This document shows positions 37,501 through 45,123 of a stretch of 64,000 nt of DNA, piece after piece. Each line of letters starts with the position of its first letter. The stretch's first letter is position 1. Under the pieces are notes generated by a model. That model made no database searches and had not been told where the DNA came from. It saw nothing but the letters and a program-made list of their open reading frames with translations. Origin of the DNA: Flavobacterium sp. ACN2 (GTDB lineage: Bacteria > Bacteroidota > Bacteroidia > Flavobacteriales > Flavobacteriaceae); contig NZ_MRCM01000019.1 in NCBI RefSeq assembly GCF_002303885.1, positions 1-64,000 of the forward strand, in the 5' to 3' direction. A program made the translations under genes and the position numbers.

Positions 37501-37918
37501 CGTCTCCTGCTATAACAGTTCCTGAAACAATAATTTTATTTTGGTCTGCAGAAGCAACTTTCTGATTTTTCTTAATCACGACATTGTTACTAACGATCTC
37601 ATATCTAAGTACATTACCGCAGATTTTATCTAATGCTTGCTCTAGCGTTACATTATTCAGTTTTAAACTTAATTTCTGATTGGCATTTACTTGGCTGCTT
37701 TCGTACATAAAATGCACATCAACCTGATTTTCAATTTTTTGAAATATATTTTTTATACTTTCATTGTCAACTTTTAAAGTCACTCTTTTGTTAATGTCAA
37801 CATTCCCGGCTTTTACTGTTAGTGCAGCAAAAAACAAAGTCATAAACAGGAATAATTTTGCTCCTATTGTCCTTATGCTCTGCCATTTTACGGCATACCG
37901 CATTTGTTTTTCATTCAT
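34538..37918 (-). CDS. SusC-like TonB-dependent transporter with STN signalling domain
   Basis: A 1126-aa protein with a long N-terminus carrying the signal (..GAKLFLFMTLFFAALTVKAG). It has an STN domain (about 46-115), a carboxypeptidase-regulatory-like domain (about 129-205), a plug with LIVLDGIIYSGSLN and NVLKDAASAAIYGARASGGV, and a barrel ending ..RIYMTGVNATF. The STN domain is the part that contacts FecR-type anti-sigma factors. This matches the fecR and sigma genes just upstream, so the transporter is both importer and sensor. Confidence 0.93.
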   Translation of the reverse strand: MNEKQMRYAVKWQSIRTIGAKLFLFMTLFFAALTVKAGNVDINKRVTLKVDNESIKNIFQKIENQVDVHFMYESSQVNANQKLSLKLNNVTLEQALDKICGNVLRYEIVSNNVVIKKNQKVASADQNKIIVSGTVIAGDDNMPLPGVGIKDKGSDAATATDFDGTFKLEVNASEATLIFSYVGYVTQEVKVTGTQTINVKLAADVKQLQEVVVMGYGSVKKNEVLGAVGSVSMKETSSRTYNNAAELLQGTVAGVTVINDGGDPTASPTINIRGIGSLNAETPLIVLDGIIYSGSLNTINPNDIASINVLKDAASAAIYGARASGGVILITSKKGVSDKINVNVNYQGGFQNVAKKLEVLNAAEYADAMNLARDNAGLPRIPAFDPAFEPTARTTKTNWMDEIFRTGEIQDLSLSVNGKTEKSNFFLSGSYRKNEGILLNTYGERYTVRANSSFKLADNFTIGENISYSLTDGQTANTSSSYTGAIQAAILYPPNATIYREDGSGQFGGVPEKYIGSYGDVINPVAYLKRLDNKNPISTILINPYAEWEIVPGLKVKSNWGYTRIQDNASDFTVKVMEPGKIFDFNRLTLKNITTTDLLSEQTISYEKSFGKHNLKALAGYTYQETKRDFYTVEGTGFDNEDPSQRYLLNAKLIQQTAAGRSDEIISSYVGRINYDFNQKYLISGIVRRDGTSKLLENNRWKVYPSVSAGWLISEENFMKGIEPIISNLKLRASWGQIGNLGNLGPYQFSVPLVQTQALIGAVPSINYGYAESELSNPNLKWESSEQTNIGLDFTMLNNSLVGSVDAYVKKNKDMLVRDQLPGVSGTPQGRIVNSGDVENKGIEVSLTYQKTRGEFKFDVTANAGFLSNRIVSIKDDLNSLEPLGLSRVRSLPLANIYQVGSPVGAFYGYATDGLFQSNDEVKAFVNKDGVMYQPNAVAGDIKFKDENGDGVINNSDRVVLGSPFPKTTYSLNANFRYKGFDMNVFFSGAAGNSVFNAVKHTGLNASFPGYNLLSESKEAWSPTNTNTNVPVLSSTDNNNNFGRISDLYIEDASFLRLKNVSIGYTIKESWLNGKAKLRFFISGQNLFTITKYSGMDPEVGLKNFGMDLGRYPLSRIYMTGVNATF

Positions 37919-37989
37919 AGTTTTTAGATTTAGTGTAATTGTTTTGTTTATTAGTTTGCTACGTAGTTTTATTTTTATTGTTTAAAAAA

Positions 37990-38910
37990 TTATTCGATTT
38001 TGTAAACCCCTGAGTCCATTTTGTATTGGGCATTGATGATATTGCACACCAATCCAATTACCTGATCGGCAGGCAGTTCTTTAAAATAAGCGCTAATCTT
38101 TAAAGCGTTTAAATTCTTGTTTTTGACTTCAATTGAAATATTGTAATTGCGATTAATGGTGGCTACAACTTCTGGCAAAGGCGTTTCTTCAAAAACCATA
38201 ATATTTTTTCGCCATAACGAAATGGCATTTACCGGAATATCTTTAAAAGCCTGAAGCTTATTATCTTGAGATTTAAAAATCACTTTCTGTCCTGGAGTTA
38301 CATACACATTTTCTTCTGTAACAGTCGATTTCACATTTACTCTTCCTGTAGCAACCGAAACTTCTTGCGTAGTTTGATCTGGATACGCTTGAACATTAAA
38401 ACTGGTTCCGAGAACTTTGGTATCCATTTTATTGGTATGAATGATAAACGGATGCTTTTTGTCTTTGGCTACATCAAAAAAAGCTTCGCCGCTTAAATAC
38501 ACTTCTCTGGTATCTCCTTTAAATTCTTTTGGATATTTAAGTACACTTCCTGCATTTAACCAGATTTGTGTTCCGTCACTTAATTCTATTTTGGCATGCT
38601 CTCCTAGTTTTACGGCAAATTGTTTACTTTCGACTGCATTTGATGTTTGATAAAAAAACACCGATAATCCGATTAAGAGAACCAAAGAAGCCGCAATAAC
38701 CCAGTTTTTGTATGGAAGAGCAATAACTTTATGAGCACTCTTTATTTGTCTTAATTCCTTTTTAAGTTTAGAACGGTCTGATTGAACCATTTCCATATTA
38801 TCAAAAAAATCATCTGTACGATCGTACCATTTATTCCACATTTCTTGTCCTTTCGGAGAATACTTTCCTTCTAAAAAATTTTTGATTTCGTTATTTGAAT
38901 TTTCAGGCAT
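37990..38910 (-). CDS. FecR-type anti-sigma factor
   Basis: A 306-aa single-pass inner-membrane protein. The cytoplasmic N-terminal part (about 1-65) is followed by a transmembrane helix (about 68-88, NWVIAASLVLLIGLSVFFY). The periplasmic FecR domain (about 95-200) has the family motif LSDGTQIWLNAGSVLKYP and EVYLSGEAFFDVAKD. A C-terminal DUF4974-like domain starts near 240. It transmits the ligand-bound state of the STN-bearing SusC to the sigma factor encoded 113 bp upstream. Confidence 0.93.
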   Translation of the reverse strand: MPENSNNEIKNFLEGKYSPKGQEMWNKWYDRTDDFFDNMEMVQSDRSKLKKELRQIKSAHKVIALPYKNWVIAASLVLLIGLSVFFYQTSNAVESKQFAVKLGEHAKIELSDGTQIWLNAGSVLKYPKEFKGDTREVYLSGEAFFDVAKDKKHPFIIHTNKMDTKVLGTSFNVQAYPDQTTQEVSVATGRVNVKSTVTEENVYVTPGQKVIFKSQDNKLQAFKDIPVNAISLWRKNIMVFEETPLPEVVATINRNYNISIEVKNKNLNALKISAYFKELPADQVIGLVCNIINAQYKMDSGVYKIE

Positions 38911-39023
38911 TATAATTTCTTTATGTCTTTAATAGTATGTCTTGGGAATTGTAATTTTAGGTAGGCGCAAAAGGTTACGCTTCTGTTAAGAAAAAAGCTG
39001 AGTTCTTAATCTGAAGTTTACTT

Positions 39024-39581
39024 TTAATTGAATTCGCCCAAATAAGTGCGCATGAATTTCAGCGAATATGTAATATGGTATTTTACGGTTTCGATTGAAA
39101 CGTTTAATTCTTCGGCGATTTCTTTATTGGTGTAATGTTTTACGCGACTAAGAATAAAAACCTCTTTTGATTTTTTAGGAAGTAACGATGCCGCTTCATC
39201 AACCGCTTTTTTCAACTCGTCATAATAAATAGAATCCTCGATCGCATTATAACTGGTTTGCGAAACGGTATTTTTATCTAAAACTTCCTGAATGTATTGA
39301 TCGGTAACCTCATGCGATTTAATGTAATCTAAAGTCATGTAGCGAACCGAAGTGTAGATGTAGGCCGCAAAACTTTTCTGGATCACAATTGTTTTGCGTC
39401 TTTCCCAAATAGTGGTAAAAACTTCCTGCACAATTTCTTCTGAAATGGCAATCGATTTCATTCGGAGATATACGAATCGAACTAACAGATCTCGATATCT
39501 AAAATAAAGTTCATCAAAAGCTTTATCCTTGCCCGATTTTAATAATTCGACAAGTTCTTCGTCTGTAAACTTCTTATACAT
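39024..39581 (-). CDS. ECF RNA polymerase sigma factor (FecI-like)
   Basis: A 185-aa protein with sigma-70 region 2 (FDELYFRYRDLLVRFVYLRM.., SEEIVQEVFTTIWERR) and region 4 (LLPKKSKEVFILSR.., NKEIAEELNVSIETVKYHI), the usual two-domain ECF layout. It is first in the order sigma, fecR, susC, susD, phosphatase and should drive expression of that unit when the anti-sigma factor is released. Confidence 0.93.
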   Translation of the reverse strand: MYKKFTDEELVELLKSGKDKAFDELYFRYRDLLVRFVYLRMKSIAISEEIVQEVFTTIWERRKTIVIQKSFAAYIYTSVRYMTLDYIKSHEVTDQYIQEVLDKNTVSQTSYNAIEDSIYYDELKKAVDEAASLLPKKSKEVFILSRVKHYTNKEIAEELNVSIETVKYHITYSLKFMRTYLGEFN

Positions 39582-40120
39582 GATTCATTATTTTATGATT
39601 AATCAAATGAAAAGCGTGAGCCAAAACACTTTTTCTGATTTTGTTTTGATAATGATCCTGCTGTTTAAAAATTGGCATATACAAAGTATTGGGTTCTTCT
39701 TATATGTCTCCAAAATTAAACCTAGGGGTAGGTTGATTAGGTTACGTTTACATTAATAAAACCCCTCTGAAACGAAACATATTATTAACATTTGAAGTCG
39801 AAAATTAGCCGCGAAATAAAGCTTTACAGCATTTGGAGCGAAAACTCAGAAACTTTATCCGAGATAACAGTCTTTCTCTTATAAAAAGCAGAATTGGAGC
39901 GAAAAAGTGCTTAACAAATAATTAATGGGAATGCTTTAAAAGCATATTTCAAACTCTAAAAAAATTTCATTTTGCAGCAATAAAAAGAAAAAATGAAGAA
40001 TTCCAGAAATGAGAAAAAACACTTTTATGAGGAATATTATAATTTAAACCTTTCCATATAAAACTGAATTCTGCAAAAAAAGAACTATTTCCGATTTCAG
40101 CTTAAAATAGATTTGTTTGC
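39582..40120. other. Intergenic region, no gene seen
   Basis: About 540 bp of AT-rich DNA between the sigma gene and the phage-type repressor terminator. TAATTTTG (minus strand, 39718-39711) fits the -7 pattern TAnnTTTG, but no matching -33 TTG was found. Confidence 0.4.
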
Positions 40121-40183
40121 AAAAAACGCGAAAAGGCTTTAGCTAAAACTTAAAAGTTTGGCTAAAGCCTTTTCGCGTTTTTT
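40121..40183 (-). terminator. Strong bidirectional hairpin terminator
   Basis: CGCGAAAAGGCTTTAGC pairs with GCTAAAGCCTTTTCGCG (40127-40143 with 40161-40177). It is flanked by A6 and T6. It lies about 40 bp after the stop of the repressor gene and marks the left edge of the phage-like region. Confidence 0.85.
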
Positions 40184-40220
40184 CTCTCCCGTTTAAATGA
40201 AAGAGAATTTCTCAAAAAAT

Positions 40221-40904
40221 TTACATCATCGTATTAATACGTATGCTTGCTTTTATTAAAGCCAAAGCAGAAATTTTTGAAATATGAATGTCTTTTGGCT
40301 GATGATGGGAATTCTGACTTACCAATTTTACATACTCCTGTCCTTGTTCAGACTTTTGAACATATTTTACGGTAATGTATTCTTCCCAATCATTTAGTTT
40401 TACACTTAAAAGGTACATTTCGCCAAAAAAGATATTTTCAAATTCTGTTTCCTTATACAATATAATATCTCCCGATTTTAATAAAGGATACATACTATCT
40501 CCTGTTACAGAAATTGCTCCATCACATTTTGGAAGATTCGGAATTTTTATTGTATCCAGAATTCTTTGCGGTTCTCCGCTGCTAAAAAGTTCTCTTAAAC
40601 CTGCAACCGCTTCTAAATCATACAACGGTATTTCTTGATTTGCATGAAGCGAATCGACTGTTTTTCTATCACTATTCATAACCACAACGCTAGTATTTTC
40701 TTCTTTAATCATAGGCCCGTTTCCTGTCAAAAGCCACTCTGAATTGAGGTCTGGATAATAGTGTAATATTTTACACGCCTTATCTGTTCCCATATTACTA
40801 CTATTATCTAAAAACTTATTAGAAAATCCTAAATCATTACAAAACTTATACTTAGTAATCCCTTTATAATCAAGATATTCCCGCACTCTTTCCGTTGAAC
40901 CCAT
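40221..40904 (-). CDS. Phage-type S24/LexA-fold repressor
   Basis: A 227-aa protein. The N-terminal helix-turn-helix (about 1-65, RVREYLDYKGITKYKFCNDL.. NSEWLLTGNGPM) is typical of Bacteroidota prophage repressors. It is joined by a linker to an S24 peptidase domain with the Ser of TGDSMYPLLKSGD (S137) and the Lys of YITVKYVQ (K180). EAVAGLREL contains an Ala-Gly bond (101-102) at the right place for self-cleavage. It is transcribed leftward, away from the phage-like genes, with operators in the gap. It should keep the rightward genes silent until DNA damage triggers cleavage. Confidence 0.9.
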   Translation of the reverse strand: MGSTERVREYLDYKGITKYKFCNDLGFSNKFLDNSSNMGTDKACKILHYYPDLNSEWLLTGNGPMIKEENTSVVVMNSDRKTVDSLHANQEIPLYDLEAVAGLRELFSSGEPQRILDTIKIPNLPKCDGAISVTGDSMYPLLKSGDIILYKETEFENIFFGEMYLLSVKLNDWEEYITVKYVQKSEQGQEYVKLVSQNSHHQPKDIHISKISALALIKASIRINTMM

Positions 40905-40910
40905 AAAAAG

Positions 40911-40959
40911 ATGTATTATTTTACGTTAAAAATTTGTTTTAATGTATTATTTTACATTA
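40911..40959. promoter_or_regulatory. Twin repressor operators
   Basis: Two copies of ATGTATTATTTTACRTTA (40911-40928 and 40942-40959), 31 bp apart (about three helical turns). Each is itself an imperfect inverted repeat (ATGTA..TACRT). The left copy is next to the repressor start and the right copy overlaps the rightward promoter. Confidence 0.7.
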
Positions 40960-40965
40960 TATTTG
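40934..40965 (+). promoter_or_regulatory. Rightward early promoter of the phage-like region
   Basis: TTG (40934-40936) is followed, after 21 bp, by TATATTTG (40958-40965), an exact match to the Bacteroidota -7 element TAnnTTTG. The right-hand operator copy covers the spacer and the start of the -7 box, as expected of a repressed promoter. Confidence 0.65.
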
Positions 40966-41212
40966 CAAAGTAAAGAAAAATAAAATTGAAAAACAATAGG
41001 TTAAGCCAGAAAATATTGAGCAACAACAAAATGAAACAATTTTAAACCATACACAAATAACTGATTTACAAAGAAAAAACAATATATATTCATAAAAAGA
41101 AAAATACTATCCTAAAACACAAAAAGAATGTAAAATACTACGAATCTAAAAATAGTTCTTTACAAAGAATCTGAAAACAAGAAAATATCATTAAATCTTA
41201 ATCCAAATTGAA

Positions 41213-41347
41213 ATGGGAACAAATCAAATCAAAGAAAAAATTCGGGAACTGGAAAATTGGCTGATTGAAAATCCAAATAGTCCTGAAAGAAGTTTAATCG
41301 AATCTGACATTAAAAAATTAAAAAATCAATTAGAAGAAAAATTATGA
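41213..41347 (+). CDS. Small coiled phage-like protein
   Basis: A 44-aa frame (MGTNQIKEKIRELENWLIEN ..QLEEKL) rich in Lys and Glu and predicted helical. Its stop overlaps the next gene's start as ATGA, which indicates translational coupling and supports it being real. It is the first gene after the rightward promoter. Function unknown. Confidence 0.55.
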   Translation: MGTNQIKEKIRELENWLIENPNSPERSLIESDIKKLKNQLEEKL

Positions 41348-41619
41348 ATAAAATACAAATCGAAGAACGTATCGCATTATTGTATCTGGCACTTCAATAT
41401 TGCACAGAAAGAAGCAAAACTTTTACAGCTGGAGAAAGAATCTGCATTAATCAGGAACGTTTTCAATGGATGCATATTCTGGATGATGAAACTGCCTCTC
41501 CTCGTCCTGTAACACCAAATATTGAAAGTAAAATAAAAGAGGTTTCGAAACTTGCTTTGCACCATAATTTCAAACCTTATTATGCAGATCCATTTAAAGA
41601 AGAAATACTAATTTACTAA
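41344..41619 (+). CDS. Hypothetical phage-like protein
   Basis: A 91-aa soluble protein (MNKIQIEERIALLYLALQYC..) with no recognised domain. It overlaps the preceding 44-aa gene by ATGA and is followed 12 bp later by the DUF3164-like gene. Small proteins of this kind are typical of the early region of Bacteroidota Mu-like prophages. Confidence 0.6.
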   Translation: MNKIQIEERIALLYLALQYCTERSKTFTAGERICINQERFQWMHILDDETASPRPVTPNIESKIKEVSKLALHHNFKPYYADPFKEEILIY

Positions 41620-41631
41620 AAGCCCATTATT

Positions 41632-42347
41632 ATGAACATTACAACTGCAAACAATTTTAAACCTGTTATGGACTTAACTCAATTTTCTGCCCAACAATTA
41701 AAAGAAGCGCTTCAACGAGTTGAAAACAAAAAAATGAAGAAAGAGATGCTTATAAAAAACTAGTAGCAGAAACGATTCCAAAAGCACTTTCTAGATTACA
41801 GCAAACTTCTGAAATGATGCAAAATGCCAAAACTGAAACGTTCAAGCTGTTTGAAACTATTCTGGATTTAAAAAATCAGGTTTATGGATTTAAAGAAAAG
41901 CAGATGTCACATACTTTTTCTAATGACAAAGAAGAAATTACGATTGGATACCGCATTAATGAAGGCTGGGACGATACGGTAACTATTGGTATTGAAAAAG
42001 TACAAAACTATATTTCTTCTCTTTCTACCAGTAAAGAAACTGCTTCTCTAGTCAAAATTGTTTTCAATCTTCTAAAAAAAGATGCTAAAGGAAATTTAAA
42101 AGGCTCAAGAGTTTTGGAACTTCAAAAACTGACAAAAGACTTTAACAATGAAGAATTTACAGATGGTGTAGAAATTATCGCATCTGCTTTTAAACCTGTA
42201 CGTTCAAGCTGGTTTATTGAAGCTTGTCGAATTGACGAAAATGGTGTAAGAACCAATATTCCGCTATCGATGTCTTCTGTAGATTTTTTACAAGGCTATG
42301 CTTTTGATTTCTTTAACCAGCAAAACAAACAAAACCATGCAGCTTAA
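41632..42347 (+). CDS. DUF3164-like phage protein, split by a -1 frameshift at an A7 run
   Basis: The start MNITTANNFKPVMDLTQFSA is read in one frame to a stop near 41763. From the A7 run at 41728-41734 the reading continues in the -1 frame as ..NEERDAYKKLVAETIPKAL.. through to the stop at 42347. One extra A, or a -1 slip, gives one protein of about 238 aa. The C-terminal part (EEITIGYRINEGWDD.., KKDAKGNLKGSRVLELQKL) resembles DUF3164 proteins of Mu-like phages, which are of unknown function. The frame break could be a mutation, a sequencing error, or slippage on the A-run. The family call is from memory. Confidence 0.6.
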
Positions 42348-42522
42348 TCATGACATTTATTTATCACTGCTATTAACGATCCTGTTAATTCTAACCAATT
42401 TAAAGCCGATTCTTTTATTTAGAGAATGGTTTTATTTCAAATTAAAAACAACTTTTAAACAATACCTGAATGAGCGTAAAAATAAAGCCAATTACAGATC
42501 ACGAAAGCTACAAAGTAAATGA
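42337..42522 (+). CDS. Small membrane protein
   Basis: A 61-aa protein (MQLNHDIYLSLLLTILLILT..) with one hydrophobic helix (about 7-28) and a strongly basic tail (NERKNKANYRSRKLQSK). It overlaps the end of the DUF3164-like gene by 11 bp and the start of the next small gene by about 50 bp, a compact phage-like layout. Function unknown. Confidence 0.5.
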   Translation: MQLNHDIYLSLLLTILLILTNLKPILLFREWFYFKLKTTFKQYLNERKNKANYRSRKLQSK

Positions 42523-42670
42523 ACATACGATCTTTAAAGACGGACTCGGAAACTGGAATTGCAGTAATGACTTATCCAAAAAAGAACGTCTGGCTTTTAA
42601 TCAGTACGAAAGTATTGTGATCAAAAATCCGAGATTCAAAAAACACACAACAGCCACTTACAAAGGCTAA
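42470..42670 (+). CDS. Small hypothetical phage-like protein
   Basis: A 66-aa soluble protein (MSVKIKPITDHESYKVNEHT..) with no recognised domain. It is followed directly by a run of hairpins, so it probably ends this transcript segment. Confidence 0.5.
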   Translation: MSVKIKPITDHESYKVNEHTIFKDGLGNWNCSNDLSKKERLAFNQYESIVIKNPRFKKHTTATYKG

Positions 42671-42683
42671 AACGACCTCTAAA

Positions 42684-42838
42684 CCTGCAGGCAAAAAAAG
42701 CAGGCAAATAAAAATGGTTCCTGTTTCTTCTTCTTTCTGAAGAGAATCAGGAACCGATAAACGGGCGATTTCTGCCCTTATAATAAACAGCCAAAACTCA
42801 TTCTTTCTATTGGAATCCAAACCTAAAAAGGTTTTGGA
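42684..42838. other. Cluster of four stem-loops
   Basis: In order: CCTGC/GCAGG (42684-42704); GGTTCCTG/CAGGAACC with an inner TCTTC/GAAGA (42716-42755); GGGC/GCCC (about 42766-42778); CCAAACC/GGTTTTGG (about 42818-42838). No gene is accepted here. It could be an RNA processing or termination region or an unrecognised small RNA. Confidence 0.5.
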
Positions 42839-43126
42839 AACAGGATTGTCATGCGGGGTTTGCTGACCTAAATTGTTAAATAAATCTTTAACAAATACAA
42901 CCTCAGAACGAGGTTCAATATAAAAATGGCATCGGAAAGTAAAAACCATTTATTGAATATGATCAAATGGTTTGGCTGTCTTAAATATGATGTCTTTATA
43001 ATTCAAACTATTAACTCTTTTTCAAACTTCGTTCTTCTTAAAATTTTCTTTTTTCTATCATTCAAAATATTATCTCTCATGCCTATATCTTTAAACAGAA
43101 GCCTCGGAATTCAAAAAAATAAATTA

Positions 43127-43324
43127 ATGCGTTACAAACTCATTAAAGAACTGTACCAAAAACACAAAACGGAAGATATTCCAACTACTGTTGTTTGGCG
43201 TAAATACGTCTATCCGGTTTATCCGATTTCTAGAACTACTTTGTATGAAATTCTCTGTACACCTATCACTTCTGAACTAAAAAAAATCGAAGAACTTATG
43301 AGCAATCAGGAAAGGTCTTCTTAA
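43127..43324 (+). CDS. Small conserved phage-like protein
   Basis: A 65-aa protein from ATG 43127 (MRYKLIKELYQKHKTEDIPT.. YPISRTTLYEILCTPI). The frame is open upstream to 42926, but that part is hydrophobic and poor in coding character, so the internal start is preferred. The sequence looks like small proteins from Bacteroidota prophage early regions with a possible helix-turn-helix. Function unknown. Confidence 0.55.
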   Translation: MRYKLIKELYQKHKTEDIPTTVVWRKYVYPVYPISRTTLYEILCTPITSELKKIEELMSNQERSS

Positions 43325-43428
43325 TCCATATTAAAGAAAAAATCATTCTTTATTTATCTTCAAAAGCATCCTTATTGTGATGCAAAGATGTAACATTTAC
43401 ATCATCTAAATCGACTTCTGTTCGCTTT

Positions 43429-43500
43429 CCTTACAACTCTGTAAAGCCCTAGAATACAAATGTTCGCAGACCTTGCAATCATTTTTTTTAGGGCTTTTTT
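43429..43500 (+). terminator. Structured element ending in a terminator-like stem (copy 1)
   Basis: CTTACAACTCTGTAAAG forms a small hairpin. AAAGCCCTA then pairs with TAGGGCTTTTTT across a 36-nt loop. A diverged copy with the same order of elements lies at 60159-60236. Confidence 0.55.
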
Positions 43501-43644
43501 CACCCAATCTTTGCAATCTCAAAAGGAAACAACCGCGCTCAAAAACTAGAAAAATTTCCAGTTAGGCTTCCTCTCTAAACAACTCTAAAGTTGTTTTTTG
43601 AACAAATCATTTTTAAACCCAACATTCAACTTTAAACACATTCA

Positions 43645-43932
43645 ATGGAGCAGTTTTTATACCCCACTCTAACCGCATTTTTTGCCGCTTTTATTACTTG
43701 GTTTTTCTCTATGCGAAAATCACTCGCAGAAGACCGTGCCGCCGAACTCGACAACGCTGTAAGCGCTGTAAAATATTACCGTGATCTTCTAGACGATATT
43801 ACTGCGAGACTTACCGCCGCTACAGAAACAATCAAAAAAATGGAAATACAGCACAAAGAACTCATGCTGATCAACCAGCAACTGGTTGATGAACTACAAA
43901 AATTTAAACAATTAAACGGAAAAAGCTCATGA
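43645..43932 (+). CDS. Holin-like protein with N-terminal membrane helix and coiled coil
   Basis: A 95-aa protein. One hydrophobic helix (about 5-22, YPTLTAFFAAFITWFF) is followed by a long charged helix (KSLAEDRAAELDNAVSAVKY.. to ..LQKFKQ), predicted coiled coil. It overlaps the endolysin gene by ATGA. The size, single membrane helix and place directly before an endolysin suggest a holin or lysis-associated membrane protein. There is no sequence-family proof. Confidence 0.55.
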   Translation: MEQFLYPTLTAFFAAFITWFFSMRKSLAEDRAAELDNAVSAVKYYRDLLDDITARLTAATETIKKMEIQHKELMLINQQLVDELQKFKQLNGKSS

Positions 43933-44381
43933 CACTAGCTCAAAAAACGATCGAAATCGCTACGGCACAAATTGGTGTCGAAGAAATGCCAAGAAACAGT
44001 AACGCAGGACCAGAAGTCGAAATTTATTTAAGAAGCGTCGGACTTGGCAAAGGATATGCCTGGTGCATGGCTTTTATCTATTGGTGCGCACAGAAAGCTT
44101 CTCTTCAGATGAATGCTAAAAATCCTTTAAAGAAAACTGGTGGTGTTTTAGACCAATACAATTCGAGACCACTTTTGGTAAAAAAGACACCTCAGCCTGG
44201 AGATGTTTTTATTATGGATTTTAATAACGGTACTGGTCACGCTGGATTTGTCGAAAAAATTGCTGGAAATACAATTTATACTATCGAAGGAAATACCAAT
44301 GATTCTGGCGGACGCGAAGGCTATAAAGTAGCGAGAAGAAAACGCGATATCAAAAGCGTTAAAGGCTTTTTACGACTCTAA
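43929..44381 (+). CDS. CHAP-type peptidoglycan hydrolase (endolysin)
   Basis: A 150-aa protein with an NlpC/P60-like CHAP fold: catalytic Cys in GYAWCMAFIYWC (C46), His in GTGHAGFVEK (H104) and a polar residue in IEGNTN (E120/N122). It has no signal peptide, so it depends on the preceding membrane protein or on cell lysis. It is the middle gene of a three-gene lysis-type cassette typical of flavobacterial phages and tailocin-like clusters. Confidence 0.85.
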   Translation: MTLAQKTIEIATAQIGVEEMPRNSNAGPEVEIYLRSVGLGKGYAWCMAFIYWCAQKASLQMNAKNPLKKTGGVLDQYNSRPLLVKKTPQPGDVFIMDFNNGTGHAGFVEKIAGNTIYTIEGNTNDSGGREGYKVARRKRDIKSVKGFLRL

Positions 44382-44407
44382 AAACAAAACTTACAACCCA
44401 ATTAATT

Positions 44408-44908
44408 ATGACTAAAAAACTAAAATGTCTTGTTTTTTCTCTTTTCATTATCCTGATCATGATTTCCTGCCGAAGTCCCAAACCGGTGCAAAATGAAAAC
44501 AAAACCCAGACGATTACCATTACCGAAACTTTACACGATACTGTTTTTAAAATTGCAAAAGACAGCAGTTCTTATAATGCCTTATTAGAATGCCTTAACG
44601 GAAAAGTAGTTCTTAAAAATGTTATTCAGGCCGAACCAGGGCGTACATTAAAAAGCCCAAAGGTTCGTCTTGATAACAATAAACTTCAAGTAGACTGCAA
44701 CCTAAAAGAACAGGAACTCTACGCGCATTGGAAATCGAAACAGGTTAAAGATGTCCAAGAAAAAACGATCACTATTACCAAGTTTATCAACTATCTCACT
44801 TTTTGGCAAAAAGTACAAATCTGGTTAGGGAGATTACTGCTTCTTATTCTCCTCTTCTTTATTGGAAGATTCATTTACAAAACCCATAAACCTGAATGGT
44901 TTAGATAA
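44408..44908 (+). CDS. Spanin-like lipoprotein with C-terminal membrane helix
   Basis: A 166-aa protein. The N-terminal lipoprotein-type signal ends ..LIMISCRSP (Cys at about 21). A polar middle follows, then a second hydrophobic helix at about 138-158 (WLGRLLLLILLFFIGRFIY). Anchors at both ends fit a spanin that links the two membranes for the final step of lysis. It lies 26 bp after the endolysin gene. The spanin role is inference from topology and position. Confidence 0.6.
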   Translation: MTKKLKCLVFSLFIILIMISCRSPKPVQNENKTQTITITETLHDTVFKIAKDSSSYNALLECLNGKVVLKNVIQAEPGRTLKSPKVRLDNNKLQVDCNLKEQELYAHWKSKQVKDVQEKTITITKFINYLTFWQKVQIWLGRLLLLILLFFIGRFIYKTHKPEWFR

Positions 44909-44948
44909 AAACTTCATTACTAATTCCTCATTAGAAATAACTTATTTT

Positions 44949-45092
44949 TTTAACACATAGAAACATAGTTTCTCTAGAATAAATTGAAGAATACCAAAGA
45001 GAAATATATTTCTTCCACATAGCTAATGATTGCTTGAAAACAAGTGAAACGCCTTTTTAGATCACTCTGAATCTATGTTTCTATGTGTTAAA
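44949..45092. mobile_element. MITE-like element with 19-bp inverted ends
   Basis: TTAACACATAGAAACATAG (44950-44968) is matched by its inverse CTATGTTTCTATGTGTTAA (45073-45091). The 144-bp segment has no coding capacity and sits just before the 724-aa gene. One end also occurs at 32801-32850. A mobile origin is inferred from the inverted ends and the second copy. Confidence 0.55.
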
Positions 45093-45123
45093 ATTATACC
45101 AACGAACAAATAATACTTAAAAT

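Noticed and set aside
42572..42949. A 125-codon minus-strand frame
   Set aside because: It lies over the hairpin cluster and overlaps a better plus-strand gene; the residue pattern is not protein-like.
42926..43126. N-terminal extension of the small phage gene at 43127
   Set aside because: The extra 67 residues are hydrophobic and Phe-rich without a natural start context; the internal ATG gives the conserved-looking part.
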